The notes: generated by a model not told the origin, from the sequence alone. Shown: positions 1 through 11,284, counted from the first letter of the stretch. The stretch is 64,000 bases of DNA from Mytilisepta virgata (GCA_028015205.1 CM051514.1:49678150-49742149), one strand, 5' to 3'. Numbers and translations are program-made.

Positions 1-138
1 ATAAACGAACTTACTCACACTGAGCATATTTATTCATATCCAAAATATATCAACATATGGGCATTTTTTACGCAACATTTTGAAAAATTTTAAATTGATC
101 ATCATAGTTTATACAAGATAAAATTTCATTTTAAGATA

Positions 139-560
139 TTATCCTCTAAAACCAGTGGCCCAATTGGGACCAAACTCTGGTGGAATTGATCTTGGGTGGA
201 CCCTTTCCAAATTTATGTCCAGCATCCCCGGCTTCAAACCGACATGGCTGGGATGAATTTTTAAAAAAAGAAAGACAAATATACCTAAGGAGCAATAAAA
301 AAACGTAATCCATTGGACAGAAATCCAAGGAAGACAAATGAACAACCACAAGCACAAAAAATAAACACTGAACAATAAAAAACAATGAACAACACGAATT
401 CTTATAAAAACCGGGAGTGAACCCAGGTGCTCCGGAAGGGTAAGCAGTTCCTGCTCCGTATACGGCACCCGTCGTGAAGTTCAACAAAGTCAATCCAGTG
501 GAAGTCACAAATCGGTGGAGGCACAGGAAACGTCACGACAGAGGGGACAGGTCCAACATC
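139..560 (-). repeat. Interspersed repeat family A, copy 1
   Basis: The stretch contains an ACCGGGAGTGAACCCAGGTG-like block followed by a CTCCGGAAGGGTAAGCAG block. The same block order recurs near 26390-26470 and 49245-49310, and its upstream part (RC of the TTTTTAGTTTTTAAT / CTTCGTTGTTC region) recurs near 6520-6640. Two overlapping open frames of about 110-120 codons run through it on the minus strand. They look like products of the repeat and not host genes, because the other copies do not keep them. No transposase or reverse transcriptase motif was seen. Confidence 0.6.
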
Positions 561-736
561 ATCTTAGATATTGGAATACTGTAACGGTCAATTGATTCAT
601 GATGACGAACAGTAAAATTTCCTGAGTCAACATGGTCAATGTAAGTGATGACATCAACTTATCCCTGATAAAACCCTGGTTAAAAAGCTTTTGTGACAGC
701 AGTTATCCTTTTTGTCGAAACTCATGCATGTCCTTG

Positions 737-805
737 AAAATCGGATAAGCTGAGAAACGAAGACGCCATATGCAAGCGATGCTGGTATATTGCTAACTTT
801 GCATT
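737..805 (-). mobile_element. Penelope-like element, short RT remnant
   Basis: Read on the minus strand this short piece encodes a PAYGV-like motif followed by SQLIRF-like residues. That is the conserved segment just after the DDFNFP motif in the Penelope-like reverse transcriptases elsewhere in this window. The same 60 bases recur at 13465-13530 with few changes. It is an isolated fragment with no open flanks. Confidence 0.5.
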
Positions 806-1560
806 AAAATTTTAAAAGATCCGTTTTTTGTCAGTATGTGAATAAATCTAGAGAACAAAACAGTCTGGTTTTTTTTTTTTGAAAAAAACACGGATTTAAG
901 TGTTGATCGATGGACATCAAATTTACTGCAATAAAATTTAACATGTATTTTTTTGTCAAAGAAATTGCGTAAACATTTCCAAACCTTTGGTAACGTCTTG
1001 TATGATTATTATTAAGCAGTTAAATTATATCCCGACAACCAAGAGTGTGAAAAGAGCACACAAACGTCAGGACGGGCAAGGTAGTTTATGACTTCCCTAA
1101 AAGGTTTAGGGGGAATAAAAAGGTACATTTGACCAGTTCTTTCAAATCAGTGATAATAAAATTTAAGCAAACCCAAAACATCGGCCTTTTGATCTCGTGA
1201 CTTTAGTTCGACCTTCTTCTGAAAAAAAAAACAATCTATGTATCAAAAAGCCGCATATGAGATGAACATTTAAGATATTACCAGTAAAAAATATGTTCCG
1301 TTGCTTGCAAATTTGTTACGTATATTACTGAATTTTGTGTTAAGAATTATTCCATCATACCCTATTTATTTATATTTTCTACTTACATTGTGGGATTGTC
1401 GGGCAAGAATATTATATTGTACAGTGTTGTGATGTATGTAAATTTTTGAATGATCTGAGATTTTAAGATGCTTAATGTTTTGTAGCGTATGTGAAGGGAT
1501 TTATCAACTTTTTTCCTTTTCTCGTTATACATAAATATATTTTACATACTTATTTGTGAT
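806..1560. other. Gene-free AT-rich stretch
   Basis: No open frame, splice-flanked exon or recognisable repeat was seen here. It lies downstream (minus strand) of the last visible exon of the CARD gene, so it is probably intron or 3' flank. Confidence 0.4.
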
Positions 1561-1611
1561 TTTATATTTATCTTGAAAAGTCTAATGAAAATAGTTGTCT
1601 GTACATCTTAC

Positions 1612-1995
1612 CAAATGAGTGGTGTAAGTATTCTTTGTGCGGTTTTCGTTGAACTTTTACAGTTAAATTTTGGGGAACCGATCCCTTTGTCATATTTCTA
1701 GTGACAAGTTTTAAATAAGGTTCGATATTTTTCAACATCGACTCTATATTTCCAGTAAAAATTCTTCTACTGCCAAATGGTATGTAAACATTAACGGAAT
1801 TTCCTGGATAAATGTCTAAGATTCCTGTATCTATAAACTCTTGCATGACTTGTTGGTTAGATCCTATGTTTGTTAATAAATTGGAGTCAAATAAATTGTT
1901 GCCTTGGACATTTATGACAACATCATCAAATTCGTCATCGGAAAGTCTATTTGTGTTCCCAAAGTCACCAACAATCATATCAGGTAAAGGGTTTG
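1612..1995 (-). CDS. Unrecognised C-terminal exon of the tandem-CARD gene
   Basis: An open exon of 128 codons. The acceptor is TTTTTACAG and the donor TTTG/GTAAGA, phase 1 both sides. It begins with an acidic stretch (LSDDEFDDVVINV) and has a segment VNVYIPFGSRRIFTG followed by a helix-like run and NLTVKVQRK. The strand-helix-strand pattern recalls the small accessory domains that follow death-fold domains in some mollusc proteins, but I cannot name it. The assignment to the CARD gene rests on strand, order and matching intron phase. Confidence 0.6.
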
Positions 1996-4481
1996 CTGTA
2001 AAAATATATTATATGCAATTATTAGCCATAGACATTTCAAAAGTTAGAATGAAGATCATATTGTAAATCTTTTAAACCTGTTCTTTTTAAAACAAGTTTC
2101 TTTTTTAGATTCTTTGATAAGCGACCTGCGTAATTCATTTTAGTTTTGTTACCTTTACCATTTGTCAGTTTATGAGTGTAGTTGATATTCGGTGTCTTCT
2201 GCCGCCTGATTTAGATAATATGTTGTTTAAACATTTTATTTTACAAAGTTAGAACTGTTGACTCCGATAACGGTATATTTTCGACAACCTATAAGTGAAA
2301 CAATCGTAAACGAGACACTTTTGTGATACCAGTAATAATATCTGCATTATAACTCTGATGATTATTAATGAATGATTAAATAATACTATGATTTGGTTAT
2401 AAACAGATATATTTTGATCAAAAAAGCTTTACCTGTGTGATTGTTTGTGTGCAACTGCAGATCGATTAGTATTGTATTTTGATCAGTTTCCTTTAAAACA
2501 TGTATAAAACTCGCCACCCAAGAATCTTTTGTTACTAAAATATCAAACAATCTGTTTCGTTGTTGATTTCTTGTAGTTGGTTGTAAAATTTGACTGTGTT
2601 CTTCAATATCAATAACGCCAAATTCCAATAAACTATCTCTTGTTTTCACAACCTCAAGCAAATTTATTAAATTATCTCTATTCCTTATCAATCTATTTTT
2701 GATATCTGCCGGATAATCTACAAGTATATTTCCTGGAACTGATTTTTCTGAAAAATATATATATATGACTTAGCATAATGGAAGTAGAATAAATTTATTA
2801 AAACGTATTGATAAAGAGTGTCTTCAACCATAGTAATTTAAGAAAACATATCATATCTCTCTAGTCGTTATTCTTTTTTAGCAATAGTAACAGTTTTAAA
2901 AAACTTTCTAATCGATTTACAAGAAATATGGCGAATACCGACATTCTGTCAAATAAACACGTCAAACGAAAATAACCATCAATTCAATTCTTTCGTAACA
3001 GTCCTACCACAACGCATAGTAATTCATAGTGTGCTGCTCAGAGAGTAAATTTTTTTTATTTGTATTTTGGCTTGTTTTGATATCGACATATATTCACCAT
3101 CTCGTGTCGGTCAACAGCACCCGAAATTGATAAGTCAATAATTGCATGTCATTATTTCATTTCTTTCCAAACTATTTACACAACTATGCATAAATGATCT
3201 AACCTGTATACTTAATTTGCTTATATAGTATGTTTTATACACTAGAGGGTCAGGGAAGATAAGAGGGACATACCCATAAAACCGGTTTAACTACACTACA
3301 GTTAATGATCTGTACCTTACCCTCTATTGTGTTCATGTTTGAGCTTTGTGCTCTTCTCTTTTTTTTTGTCAGGGGTTTTATTTGTTTAGTAGCGTTGATT
3401 GCACATGGTAGATCTCCTTAGCTGAAACTTCCATTTCGGTATTTTTGGTTATGAGTAATTCGTGTTTTAAAATAAGTTTGGTTTTGGTCTTCCAAATGTT
3501 TCGGTTTTAATACTCCTGACGAGAGATAACGCCTTGAAATGGGTCGTATACAGCATAGTATAAATTTTTTTGTTATTTTGAAACTCCTGGGACGATGCCT
3601 CTGCATGGTGGACCCTAGGTCCCCGAGGGTATTCGCCAACCATGTCGTCAGACTTGTCTGACATGATTATTCATTGATTTGTTATAGAAATTACCAGTAT
3701 TTAGCAAAATTCAAAAATAATACAATTACTAAGGGTTCATTCCTTACCTTGCACATGGTAGATCTCCTTAGTTGAAATTTGGCTTCCTATTTCGGTATTT
3801 TTGGTTATGAGTACTTCTTGTTTTAAAATAAGATTGGTTTTTGGTCTTCCAATTGTTTCGGTTTTAATGCTGCTAATGAGAGGTAACTCCTTGAAATCAG
3901 TCGTATTCAGCATAGTATAAACTTACTATATCTAATATTAGTATCTGTGGATTGTTATATTGATTGGTATGTATTGTTGACCTTTTATGTTGTACATTTT
4001 ATTGTTTATGTGAAATGTATAAATGAAATCAAATAACAGAACAAAATAGCCAAAACAGATTATATGGGTCGTATTGAATTAGTACTAACGTTTTAGCTAA
4101 TTGCTATTATTAAAGTGCAGCTGTTACATGTAACCTTATTCTCTAGTAAATGTATTTGTTATCGAACGAACACAAATTCATTGACTTTCATATTTTAAAA
4201 GAAATGTTCTTGACCTTGTTTCCTATAAATATCCTCTAATTCATGAAATGCTCCAAACTGAATTAACGTCTGAAAAAATCCCAAACACCTCTGATCAGAC
4301 TTCAGTATATGACGTAAAAGACAATGTTTTCTTCGGTCATCATGTTCTTTACTTCGTATATTTTTGCATACTTCGTTGTCTATAACTCCTTGTCTTCGAA
4401 GTTTTATAATCAAGTCGTTGCAATCAGGAAGAATGTTAAATATTAATCTATAGTTTTCTCTCAATTTTCCCTGTGAATTAT
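1612..4481 (-). CDS. Tandem-CARD protein gene, partial (three exons seen)
   Basis: Three minus-strand exons with matching phase-1 GT-AG introns: 4481-4215, 2747-2433 and 1995-1612. The first two each encode one six-helix CARD (caspase recruitment domain). The third encodes about 128 residues that I do not recognise, acidic at the start and with an alternating strand-like pattern later. CARDs form homotypic filaments in inflammasome, RIG-I-like, Bcl10/CARMA and apoptosome signalling. Here the partner and pathway are unknown. All exons are multiples of three, so any one could be skipped or duplicated in frame. No initiator exon was found to the right of 4481 and no terminal exon to the left of 1612, so both ends are missing. 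Tandem CARDs also start RIG-I/MDA5-type helicases, but no helicase motif is visible. Expansion of CARD genes is well known in bivalves. The CARD call is firm, the gene's overall nature is not. Confidence 0.75.
2433..2747 (-). CDS. CARD exon 2 of the tandem-CARD gene
   Basis: This is an internal exon of 105 codons. The acceptor follows a TATATTTTTCAG tract and the donor is ACACAG/GTAAAG, phase 1 at both sides. The CARD runs from RLIRNRDNLINLLEVV through a GVIDIEEHSQI turn to NRLFDILVTK and SFIHVLKETDQNTILIDL. This is the expected helix order, including the LxxTxQ-like end typical of CARDs. About 18 residues precede the domain and about 10 follow it. Confidence 0.82.
3240..3400. repeat. Interspersed repeat family C, copy in CARD intron
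   Basis: The stretch with AAACCGGTTTAACTACACTA and CTCTATTGTGTTCATGTTTG recurs near 21660-21790 (plus) and, reversed, near 33110-33200. Short, non-coding and intronic. Confidence 0.5.
3402..3922. repeat. Direct repeat pair inside a CARD-gene intron
   Basis: About 160 bases starting GCACATGGTAGATCTCCTTA at 3402 recur at 3751 with roughly 90% similarity, with the same order of blocks (TTTCGGTATTTTTGGTTATG, then GGTCTTCCAA, then CATAGTATAAA). The copies are about 350 bases apart. The short minus-strand open frames here are by-products of the repeat. Confidence 0.65.
4215..4481 (-). CDS. CARD exon 1 of the tandem-CARD gene
   Basis: This is an internal exon of 89 codons. The acceptor is TTAACAG before the exon and the donor is GTCAAG after it, both phase 1. 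Helix 1-2 is around the residues RLIFNILPDCNDLIIKLR and is followed by a GVIDNE turn, as in CARDs. The next helices contain RRKHCLLRHIL, and the last helix is GFFQTLIQFGAFHELEDIY. The spacing and the hydrophobic pattern (LL..IL, F...L...G....L..I) fit the family closely. The donor GTCAAG is slightly weak. Confidence 0.8.
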
Positions 4482-4737
4482 CTGTTAATGAAATAATGAA
4501 AGATCTATGAAAGTAAAAAAAAAGTTTTTATACAAAAGTTTAGTTACATTTCATGTGTGGATTCACAATGCTTGTGATTTAGTTTTGTGGCGTCTTGTTT
4601 TCACAGTTCCTTAATATTGAATTTCTTTTGAAGGCATGTTTTGTAGTGTTCTCGTTGTCAGTAGAATTTGTTACCGCATGCAATGTCACCGATTTCGTTA
4701 CATGTAACAGGACAAGACATCTCATCTTCATGCTTTT

Positions 4738-5480
4738 ATGGACGTTCAAATTTCAAGTGGTTTAGTTTTTGTGCTGTCTTGTTCTAATCCTCTTTGGTTT
4801 TCTATTTTTTTTCCTTTGTTTGCCTCTTTGTGCGTGAGTTTCTTTGTCCATGTTTCATGGGATTTTCCCGCCTTTTATGTCATGCTTTCGGGTTTTTCGC
4901 GCTGTTTTGTCGCTTTGATATTCTTTGCCGATATTTTCACATTGTTTATGTAAATATTTATGACATTCTACATGCACTATGACAGATGACATAATCATTT
5001 TATTTACATTTCATCAAATTAGGTTGCATTGTAGGAGTCCAAAGCGGAAATTGTGGAACTCAGAATGTATTGGAGTATTTTCAAAGACCAGAAGAAAAGG
5101 AAAATCTAATGACACAAGCTTATTTATATATTTTTCAGTAATAATTCAATTGTTTTTTATATACGACATGTTTAGCAAATCAACTCAAACGTCAGTACCA
5201 CGTTACGACTAGCTTTATCCTTTTTTGTGAATCAATACTTTTCAAAAAAAATTATATAAGAATTTATACATATATTTGCTAATAATGGGTAGGGCAAAAT
5301 CAGAAATAAGTCCTTTAGCTTGATTTTAAAATTTTCTTTCAGTCGTTACGGTGCAAGGCATTAGTTTTTGTATTGTCTTGTTCTAATTAATTATTTGCGT
5401 ATTTATTCAGTGGTCTTTGGTTTTACTTTATACATGGAGTAATTATTGTAATAATTCTTTGTTTGCTTGTTTTTGTTTTT
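4738..5480 (+). repeat. Two partial interspersed repeat copies (TTTTGTGCTGTCTTGTTCTA type)
   Basis: 4760-4950 and 5350-5480 both hold the order TTGTNNTGTCTTGTTCTAAT ... TCTTTGGTTTT... typical of a family also seen at 25810-26010 and 58855-58990. Open frames here are rich in Phe, Val and Leu because the DNA is T-rich and are not genes. Confidence 0.5.
5022..5141 (+). CDS. Possible isolated exon
   Basis: After AAATTAG the frame reads CIVGVQSGNCGTQNVLEYF and continues to PEEKENLMTQAYLYIFQ before a stop. Composition is unlike the surrounding T-rich DNA and there are two cysteines, so it could be an exon or an exon relic. A good donor is not obvious and no neighbouring exon was found. I do not recognise it. 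Confidence 0.2.
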   Translation, partial: GCIVGVQSGNCGTQNVLEYFQRPEEKENLMTQAYLYIFQ

Positions 5481-6499
5481 GTTTGTCTTTCTTCTGAATT
5501 TTGGTATATTGATTTTGATTGTAATGTATGAAATAAATATAACTTTTACTGAACCTTTTAATTTCTTTAGCAAGTTTCTTTCTTCTGAACTACTATCTGT
5601 AATATATAAATCATATTTTAAGTATCATAACATACTCATGGCAGATTTTCTAGCTTTGAATCTTTTTTCGTGGTAGCCCATACATTGTTGATAGTGTTGT
5701 AAAATACAGGACATTAAGATGTGTAATCAATGAATATAGTCAAACTTACATGTATTAGTTAGTTGACTTAATTTCTGATCTAAGTCTCGGAAACGGATAT
5801 GGTTTCCAGAACTGTTAAAAAATATTGGGATTGATTTGATTTTTTTTTATAATTTTTATTTTAAATGCTTTTTCAGTTTTGAGTTTCATTTCTATTTTAT
5901 CATTATAGTACTTTTTGAGATTACAACAACTTCCATCTAACAGAGAAGTATTCGAATTAGACAGAGGCCTATATCAGGATGGGTCAAAATAATGGTATTC
6001 GTTTGTACATTTTGCATGTAAACAATTTAATTAAATGCTAAAAATTTAAAAAGTGAAAATTTACAAAAGAAAATTAATGATTACTATATACATATAGATT
6101 CTCCTACCAGTGAGTTGTGGAATTTCCCCACCCGATTGTCAACACGCGAGCATTTGTGAGCGTGTTAAAGTCTAAAATTTAACTATTGAGTGGGGTGATC
6201 TTCCATAAGTAACGAGTAAATTGAAGGAGAATCTGTTTCTCCTATGGTTTTCGACAAAAACCTCACGAAAATGTCGTTGCATGTACTTTGTTTACATATA
6301 CGTCACTTCGGGAATTCTCTAGTTTATCTTTCCAATAACTGTAGGAAAAACGTCGGTAATTCCCACGTAGAAATTTAATCACCGGGAAGTGGTTAAACAT
6401 ATGTTTTTTTATCCCACCGATTAAACACGTCAAGAGTAGGAGAAAGAGTATTAAATATCAACTACAGCACTGTTTGGGTGATAATTCACACTTAAAATT

Positions 6500-6660
6500 A
6501 ATCAGTTTTGCATGTTGTTTATGTGTTTTTAGTTTTTAATGTATGTATTGTTCTGGTCTTGCCTTCGTTGTTCTCCGGAGTTTGTCAGTTGTTTCGATTT
6601 TTCCCCCTTCGAATATCCCTTTTGGTATTTCTGGACTTTACTTGCAAACTATTACTCTGT
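6500..6660 (+). repeat. Family A fragment joined to a LINE tail
   Basis: The sequence around TTCTGGTCTTGCCTTCGTTG and CTTCGAATATCCCTTTTGG matches the reverse complement of 26260-26350 and 49105-49200. It abuts the LINE fragment that follows, giving an artificial fused open frame from 6539. Confidence 0.55.
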
Positions 6661-6682
6661 TTTTTCTTTACAAAAATATCTT

Positions 6683-7190
6683 GAATTCGACATTCCAAAG
6701 TGTATTGTAAAATATTTAACAAACTTGAGAATTAGTGCTCATACATATTCAATAGAAAGAGGAAGGTACACCCGTCCCGAAATTCCTCGACACTTAAGAC
6801 TTTGCGACAAATTTAAAACATTAGCAGATGAACAGCATTTTATTTTATATTGTACCAAATTTTCAGATCTAAGATCTAATTTATTTCATAATTTAAAACT
6901 AGGCCCTTTAGAACTATCAATAAATTGAAAGGCCTCTACTGTCTTTGATCATATTTTGAATCCAACAAACAAGAAAGATACCAGACAAATTAGTAAATTT
7001 ATTGAAAATGCCTTTAATGTTAATTAATCTGCTTAATATGATTGCTCTATTCATATATTATTCCAATGTGTTATGCATATGTATGTATCATGTTGTATTG
7101 ATGTGATATCTCTACATTATGTGGAAGACGTCAATATTTAATATTGATTTTCCAATAAACGTATTTGATTTGATTTGATTTGATTTTATC
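6683..7190 (+). mobile_element. 5'-truncated LINE, ORF2 C-terminus and 3' tail
   Basis: The frame ending at 6928 encodes the C-terminal part of a non-LTR retrotransposon polyprotein: a LRISAHTYSIERGRYTRP motif, then a cysteine/histidine knuckle (RLCDKF ... EQHFILYCTKF). That is the C-x-x-H-x-x-C pattern common after the RT in several LINE clades. One knuckle cysteine appears to be replaced by Phe/Lys. A 3' UTR follows, with a polyadenylation-like CAATAAACG and a (TTGAT)n tail at 7157-7185, which is characteristic of LINEs that prime on short repeats. 5' truncation removed the RT. Dead copy. Confidence 0.75.
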
Positions 7191-7679
7191 ATTATCCGCA
7201 TTTCCTCGTCCAGGAAATTACATCAGAAAAATCTGTAAAGGCGATGTATTGAGATTAGTAACAAGATGACACAATTTTCTTTTTTTTTAATACAAATCCT
7301 TTGCCTTTCTATGGAGGGCGTGGGAAAACAAAATCAACTGACATGGTGCCTTTGTTGTTGAGTTATAATTATATATAAAAGTTAAGGCTGTACCGTACAA
7401 ACATTTTTTTCAATCTGTTATTTTTATATCGATTTATAATCGTTTGTACCTTGTAAAATATCGAAATTTCTCTGATGAAATTTTGCACAGGAAATTAAAT
7501 CCGTGAATTCCACGATAACTCTTCCATGCAACCACAGGGACAACATTGACGCCATATGAACAAACATGGTGGCTTTCGCTATTAATAGAACATAGCATAA
7601 AAACAGGTCATGATGGATTTTCCTGTGCCTGTTAATATGTAGCTGATCTGTACTTTATAGATTTAATGTAAGTAGTTAC

Positions 7680-8290
7680 AAAAACAAGAGTGGCTACCAT
7701 AGCCGAACGTAGGTGTATATTTAAAGATCTCATTTCCTGAAACCACTGAGCCTCTTGGAACTCAAATTTACATCGACGGTTCTTAGGTAGTCCTCTTTCG
7801 GGAAATTATACAATGATTTGGACTACCAACAAGAATGGCCGTAATAAGATCCAATGAGAAAATAAAATTGATGTCTAATTGTCTGAAACCAATGAGCTCA
7901 TTGGAACCATTTTTTCAGCAATGGTCCTTGGATGGTCTTCTTTCAGAAATATATCTAGTGATATTAAGATTGACAACCAAGATAACCCCTACACCCGAAC
8001 AAAGTTTCAACATAGCACTTTATGGGAAAATACACACTTAGATCATCTTGTCTGAAACCGTGCAGCCAGGAATCAAACATGACAATCCACAGGTGGCGGA
8101 TAGGGGATTCATCTCGTTGAGGATTGTCAGGTTTCCGATGACCTGGATGGCCAATACAAGGAACAGTAAACGTCTGTCTACTCCTTAACTGGATCCAAAC
8201 CTGACAACAATGGTGAAACAAGGTGGTTTTCTTTCAGACTCATTACTCAGGTACTCCTTCGAAATGGGTGCTACGATCAACCTTAGTTTA
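7680..8290. repeat. Tandem array of ~150 bp units
   Basis: Degenerate units marked by TGAAACCA..GAGC..TTGGAAC, then GGTCCTT..GG.GTCCTCTTTC and a GA(C/T)AACC block, repeat at about 7738, 7885, 8050 and 8190. The units are related to the array at 31858-32615. Open frames crossing it are not conserved between units. Confidence 0.6.
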
Positions 8291-8880
8291 ACCGTTTAGT
8301 CCTAGTTAAGTTAATTTAGGGCCCTACATTAAATTCTATTAAAATCCTCTTGTATGAATCCAATTGGAAACAAACTTGATCATTAAATGGCCTTTTCAAG
8401 ATTGTATTCCCAGATTGTTAGCAAAGATAGTTTTAATTATAAATCATCTGAAGATGCTACACACAACCATTTTTTCTTCTGTACAAATGAAGACCATGAG
8501 AGCGATACAGCCTCTTATTAAATATACTCATATGCTTGACATAAAATATGAAACAAGAATGTCAAGTTGACGACGCTGTGAATTTTTGTTAGCTAAGATA
8601 TGATCTTTTTTGCTAATTGATAAAGATTAAAGTATTTTCGAGGTGAAATAAAAGCGTTATTTGGTTTCGAAATTATTAGGCCTTTACGATAGGTCTTTTT
8701 GAGCCGATGCCGTAATCGGGTGGATTCCAAGTCCTAGAGAATATCAGGTATTTCTTTCGGAATTATCATGCATTCTATACTTTACTGTTTGCATTGGCAC
8801 GATATTGCCTCATCTACACCTTTCGTTAAGTTGAACTTTCCCCAGTCTTAATTACCAAGTACTTCATAATCTAAACAAAT

Positions 8881-10095
8881 ACTGTGGATTCATTTATTTT
8901 CGTGGATACCAATTTTCGTGGATAGAGGAAAAAAGGCATTTCATGGATTGCTAGCTTAGACAAAAATATAAAAAGTGGTTGAAATACTTAAATTCGTGGC
9001 TTGGCACATCAGATAAAATGAAAATACTGCGATAAAACGTGCCGATCAGACTTGATAAGTACATATTTTCAGGTTTCCTGCAAACGTATATCGTAAAATA
9101 TCAGCCGCGAGACACAATGTGAAGCTTTTTTGGCGAGTGAGCGTATTCATACTGTGTAGAGCGGCTTATATTTTACAATATTTGTTTGAAGAAAACTTGA
9201 TAAATTTATCGTATTGTTAACTAGCAATCTTAATGGAGTTGTTTACTTTTCAATGGCCATCTGCCTATAACCGGATGTTTTCCTGATATATTCGGGTCAA
9301 CGTTGGGTCAAACATTATGACGTCGCTGATATATTCAGATCAGCTCATATAGGGTCGGGTCAACTCTTTACGACGTCACAGTGCCGAAATACGGGAAATT
9401 GTGAAGGCCTCAGCAGGTCAATATAGGCATGGGGAAATACGATAATTTACAGTAAAGTACTGATTTAAAGCACTCATTAAACAAAAGTCTAACAAACAGA
9501 TTCTTTAAATTTGTAACGGAACAATTAAAGCTTGTCATAAATTTAACAAGATTAACAAAATCCGTATTATATACTCATTAGGTTAAACAGGTGTGAAACA
9601 TATATTGACAAAATTGCAATCACTTGTCACCAAATACCTCGGGGCATATACATACATATTTTTAATCCGATTACGATCAATAATTTCTGCTTTATTATCT
9701 TTTGACAAGATATTTTTACTATAATTTATGAAAAAGTTTGTATTGTTTAGGTCTAGTTATGATTAAGATTTTTTTTGAAAAAAACCGGAAGTGAATTCCG
9801 CGACAATTTACACAGTCAAAATCTTTTTAAAGAAAATTTTTTGAGCGTTTATATGTTACTAAAGACAAAATTACATTAAACTATATCCTCTGTGGATATA
9901 GCTAACTCGTCATATGTCAGAATTCAAGTACATGCTGCAAAAACGCAATTGTTCAAAACTCCGTGGTTTCAAACTTCAGTGCATTTAAACAAGAGTAAAA
10001 ATATTATTTTTCGTTGGATATTTAAATTCGTGGTTTACTGGGACCCACAAAAACCACGAAAATTGGTATACAACGAATATTAATGAATCCACAGT
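8881..10095. mobile_element. Non-autonomous element with inverted ends, ~1.2 kb
   Basis: The left end ACTGTGGATTCATTTATTTT followed by CGTGGATACCAATTTTCGTGG is repeated in inverse orientation at the right end (10040-10095). That gives terminal inverted repeats of about 45 bases, with a further inner inverted block (AAATTCGTGG near 8990 and 10024). The interior has no transposase-like frame; the open frame at 9892-10083 lies largely in the right repeat. A target duplication was not clear. The inside also contains a smaller foldback (9090-9170). Confidence 0.65.
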
Positions 10096-10311
10096 AATCA
10101 GAAACCCTGGAAAATACTTTATTACTTACTTTGCACACCCGAGGCCATCGATCCGCATGAAAAGATTCGTCTCCATGGAAGGATTAGTCTGGGAAAAAAT
10201 TATTTGGTTAATTAGACAAAACGGTGAATAATACGAAAATTGATATCGTTGATAACGCGAAATAAATGCATCTTATTTGTGACAAAGAATTATTTTGACA
10301 AAAGAAATAAT

Positions 10312-10545
10312 GATTGATTGATTGATTATGGTTTGCTTAACGTCAGTGCTGAATATTTCATGTTTTCTTCACGGTTCAACAATTTATCAAACACAATTCA
10401 AATATGGGTGGAGCGAGACAGACAAAGGAACCAATTTAAACCACCACTGTAAAAGGGGGTGGTTACGTGGGGTCGGGTAATTTAGCTTCTGTATTGGTCA
10501 TTAGCCTACTGTCTTTTTCGAAAACTACAGAAGGGTTTTTCAGCA
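10312..10545 (-). mobile_element. Retroposon 3' end with (ATTG)n tail, minus strand
   Basis: Starts with (TGAT)n at 10312-10327 and continues TGGTTTGCTTAACGTCAGTG. A similar order (short repeat, then TTTAACGTC...) occurs at 29637 and 37893. On the minus strand this is a 3' UTR followed by a short-repeat tail, as in SINE/LINE 3' ends. No coding sequence is kept. Confidence 0.5.
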
Positions 10546-10565
10546 TGCAGGGAGCGTGCATTTTC

Positions 10566-10642
10566 TAAACACGTTACCAAATACGAACCGCGATCAGGCT
10601 TATTGAAAGCCTGATCGCGGACCGTAGTGGGTAACGTGTTTG
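10566..10642. repeat. Near-perfect palindrome (hairpin-forming)
   Basis: AAACACGTTACC ... CCGCGATCAGGCTT is followed by a 6-base loop and its complement AAGCCTGATCGCGG ... GGTAACGTGTTT. The total is about 76 bases with one interrupted internal segment. It could be a very short foldback element or cruciform-prone site. Confidence 0.75.
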
Positions 10643-10679
10643 GAGATGGTCTTTCCTATTGGTCACGTGACGACTGGCT

Positions 10680-10899
10680 AGGCAGCTCTGTGGGTTGAGC
10701 TCCCGTGATTCGTCGAATAATGAATAGCTTTGATATTTTCATATGAAACGTTTTCAAGATCTGGATAACAGAAGGTAAGAACTGTATTCCCTTCTCGTTC
10801 ACAGGCTCTCTTGTCAACCTCCAAGCATTCTGTAAGCCCAATTTTGAAGAAGTTTAACCCGGTCACAAATATAGTCCAAACGAAATAGACGAAAAACAT
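10680..10899 (-). CDS. Possible secreted-protein exon
   Basis: From an ATG at 10899 the minus-strand frame starts MFFVYFVWTIFVTG, a good signal-peptide core. It continues with a cysteine-bearing, non-repetitive segment (TECLEVDKRACEREGNTVLT, then FCYPDLENVSYENI) to a stop at 10680. Three cysteines within about 30 residues and an N-glycosylation site (NVS) suggest an extracellular domain, distantly like the start of an Ig-type domain. The stop falls in sequence that may be beyond the true exon. No partner exon was found. Confidence 0.3.
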
Positions 10900-11284
10900 T
10901 TTTAACAACTTCAAGTGTTAATTCTGACCAAACAATATGAGTGTCAAAAGGTAACCAAGGAGGATAATCATATTTCAGATACTTAGATGCGACCTCAGTA
11001 TATGTTATTTATATAGTTTTAGTTATGTATGATATAAATACATTTGTGATGAATATGAAACCGAAAGATAAGACATAATGAATGAAAGGGATAGGTTTTA
11101 GTATAATAATGTCCAAAAACAGAAACTCAACAAGCTTTGAATCTGAAAATACGTGTTAATAACTAAGACCAGCGTAATCCCATGTGTGCTTGAATTTTTT
11201 TATAAAAAAATTTGGTACAAACCGGCAAGTTAAATTGTGAGAATATTTCGCAGAAAAGGGAACTTTTCTTCTCAGCCTCGCCGC

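Noticed and set aside
139..508. Two overlapping minus-strand ORFs of 109 and 120 codons with hydrophobic stretches
   Set aside because: They lie in a dispersed repeat (family A). Other copies do not keep the frames.
4738..4982. Hydrophobic ORFs that look like membrane proteins
   Set aside because: T-rich repeat DNA yields Phe/Leu/Val-rich frames by chance. The same repeat elsewhere has stops.
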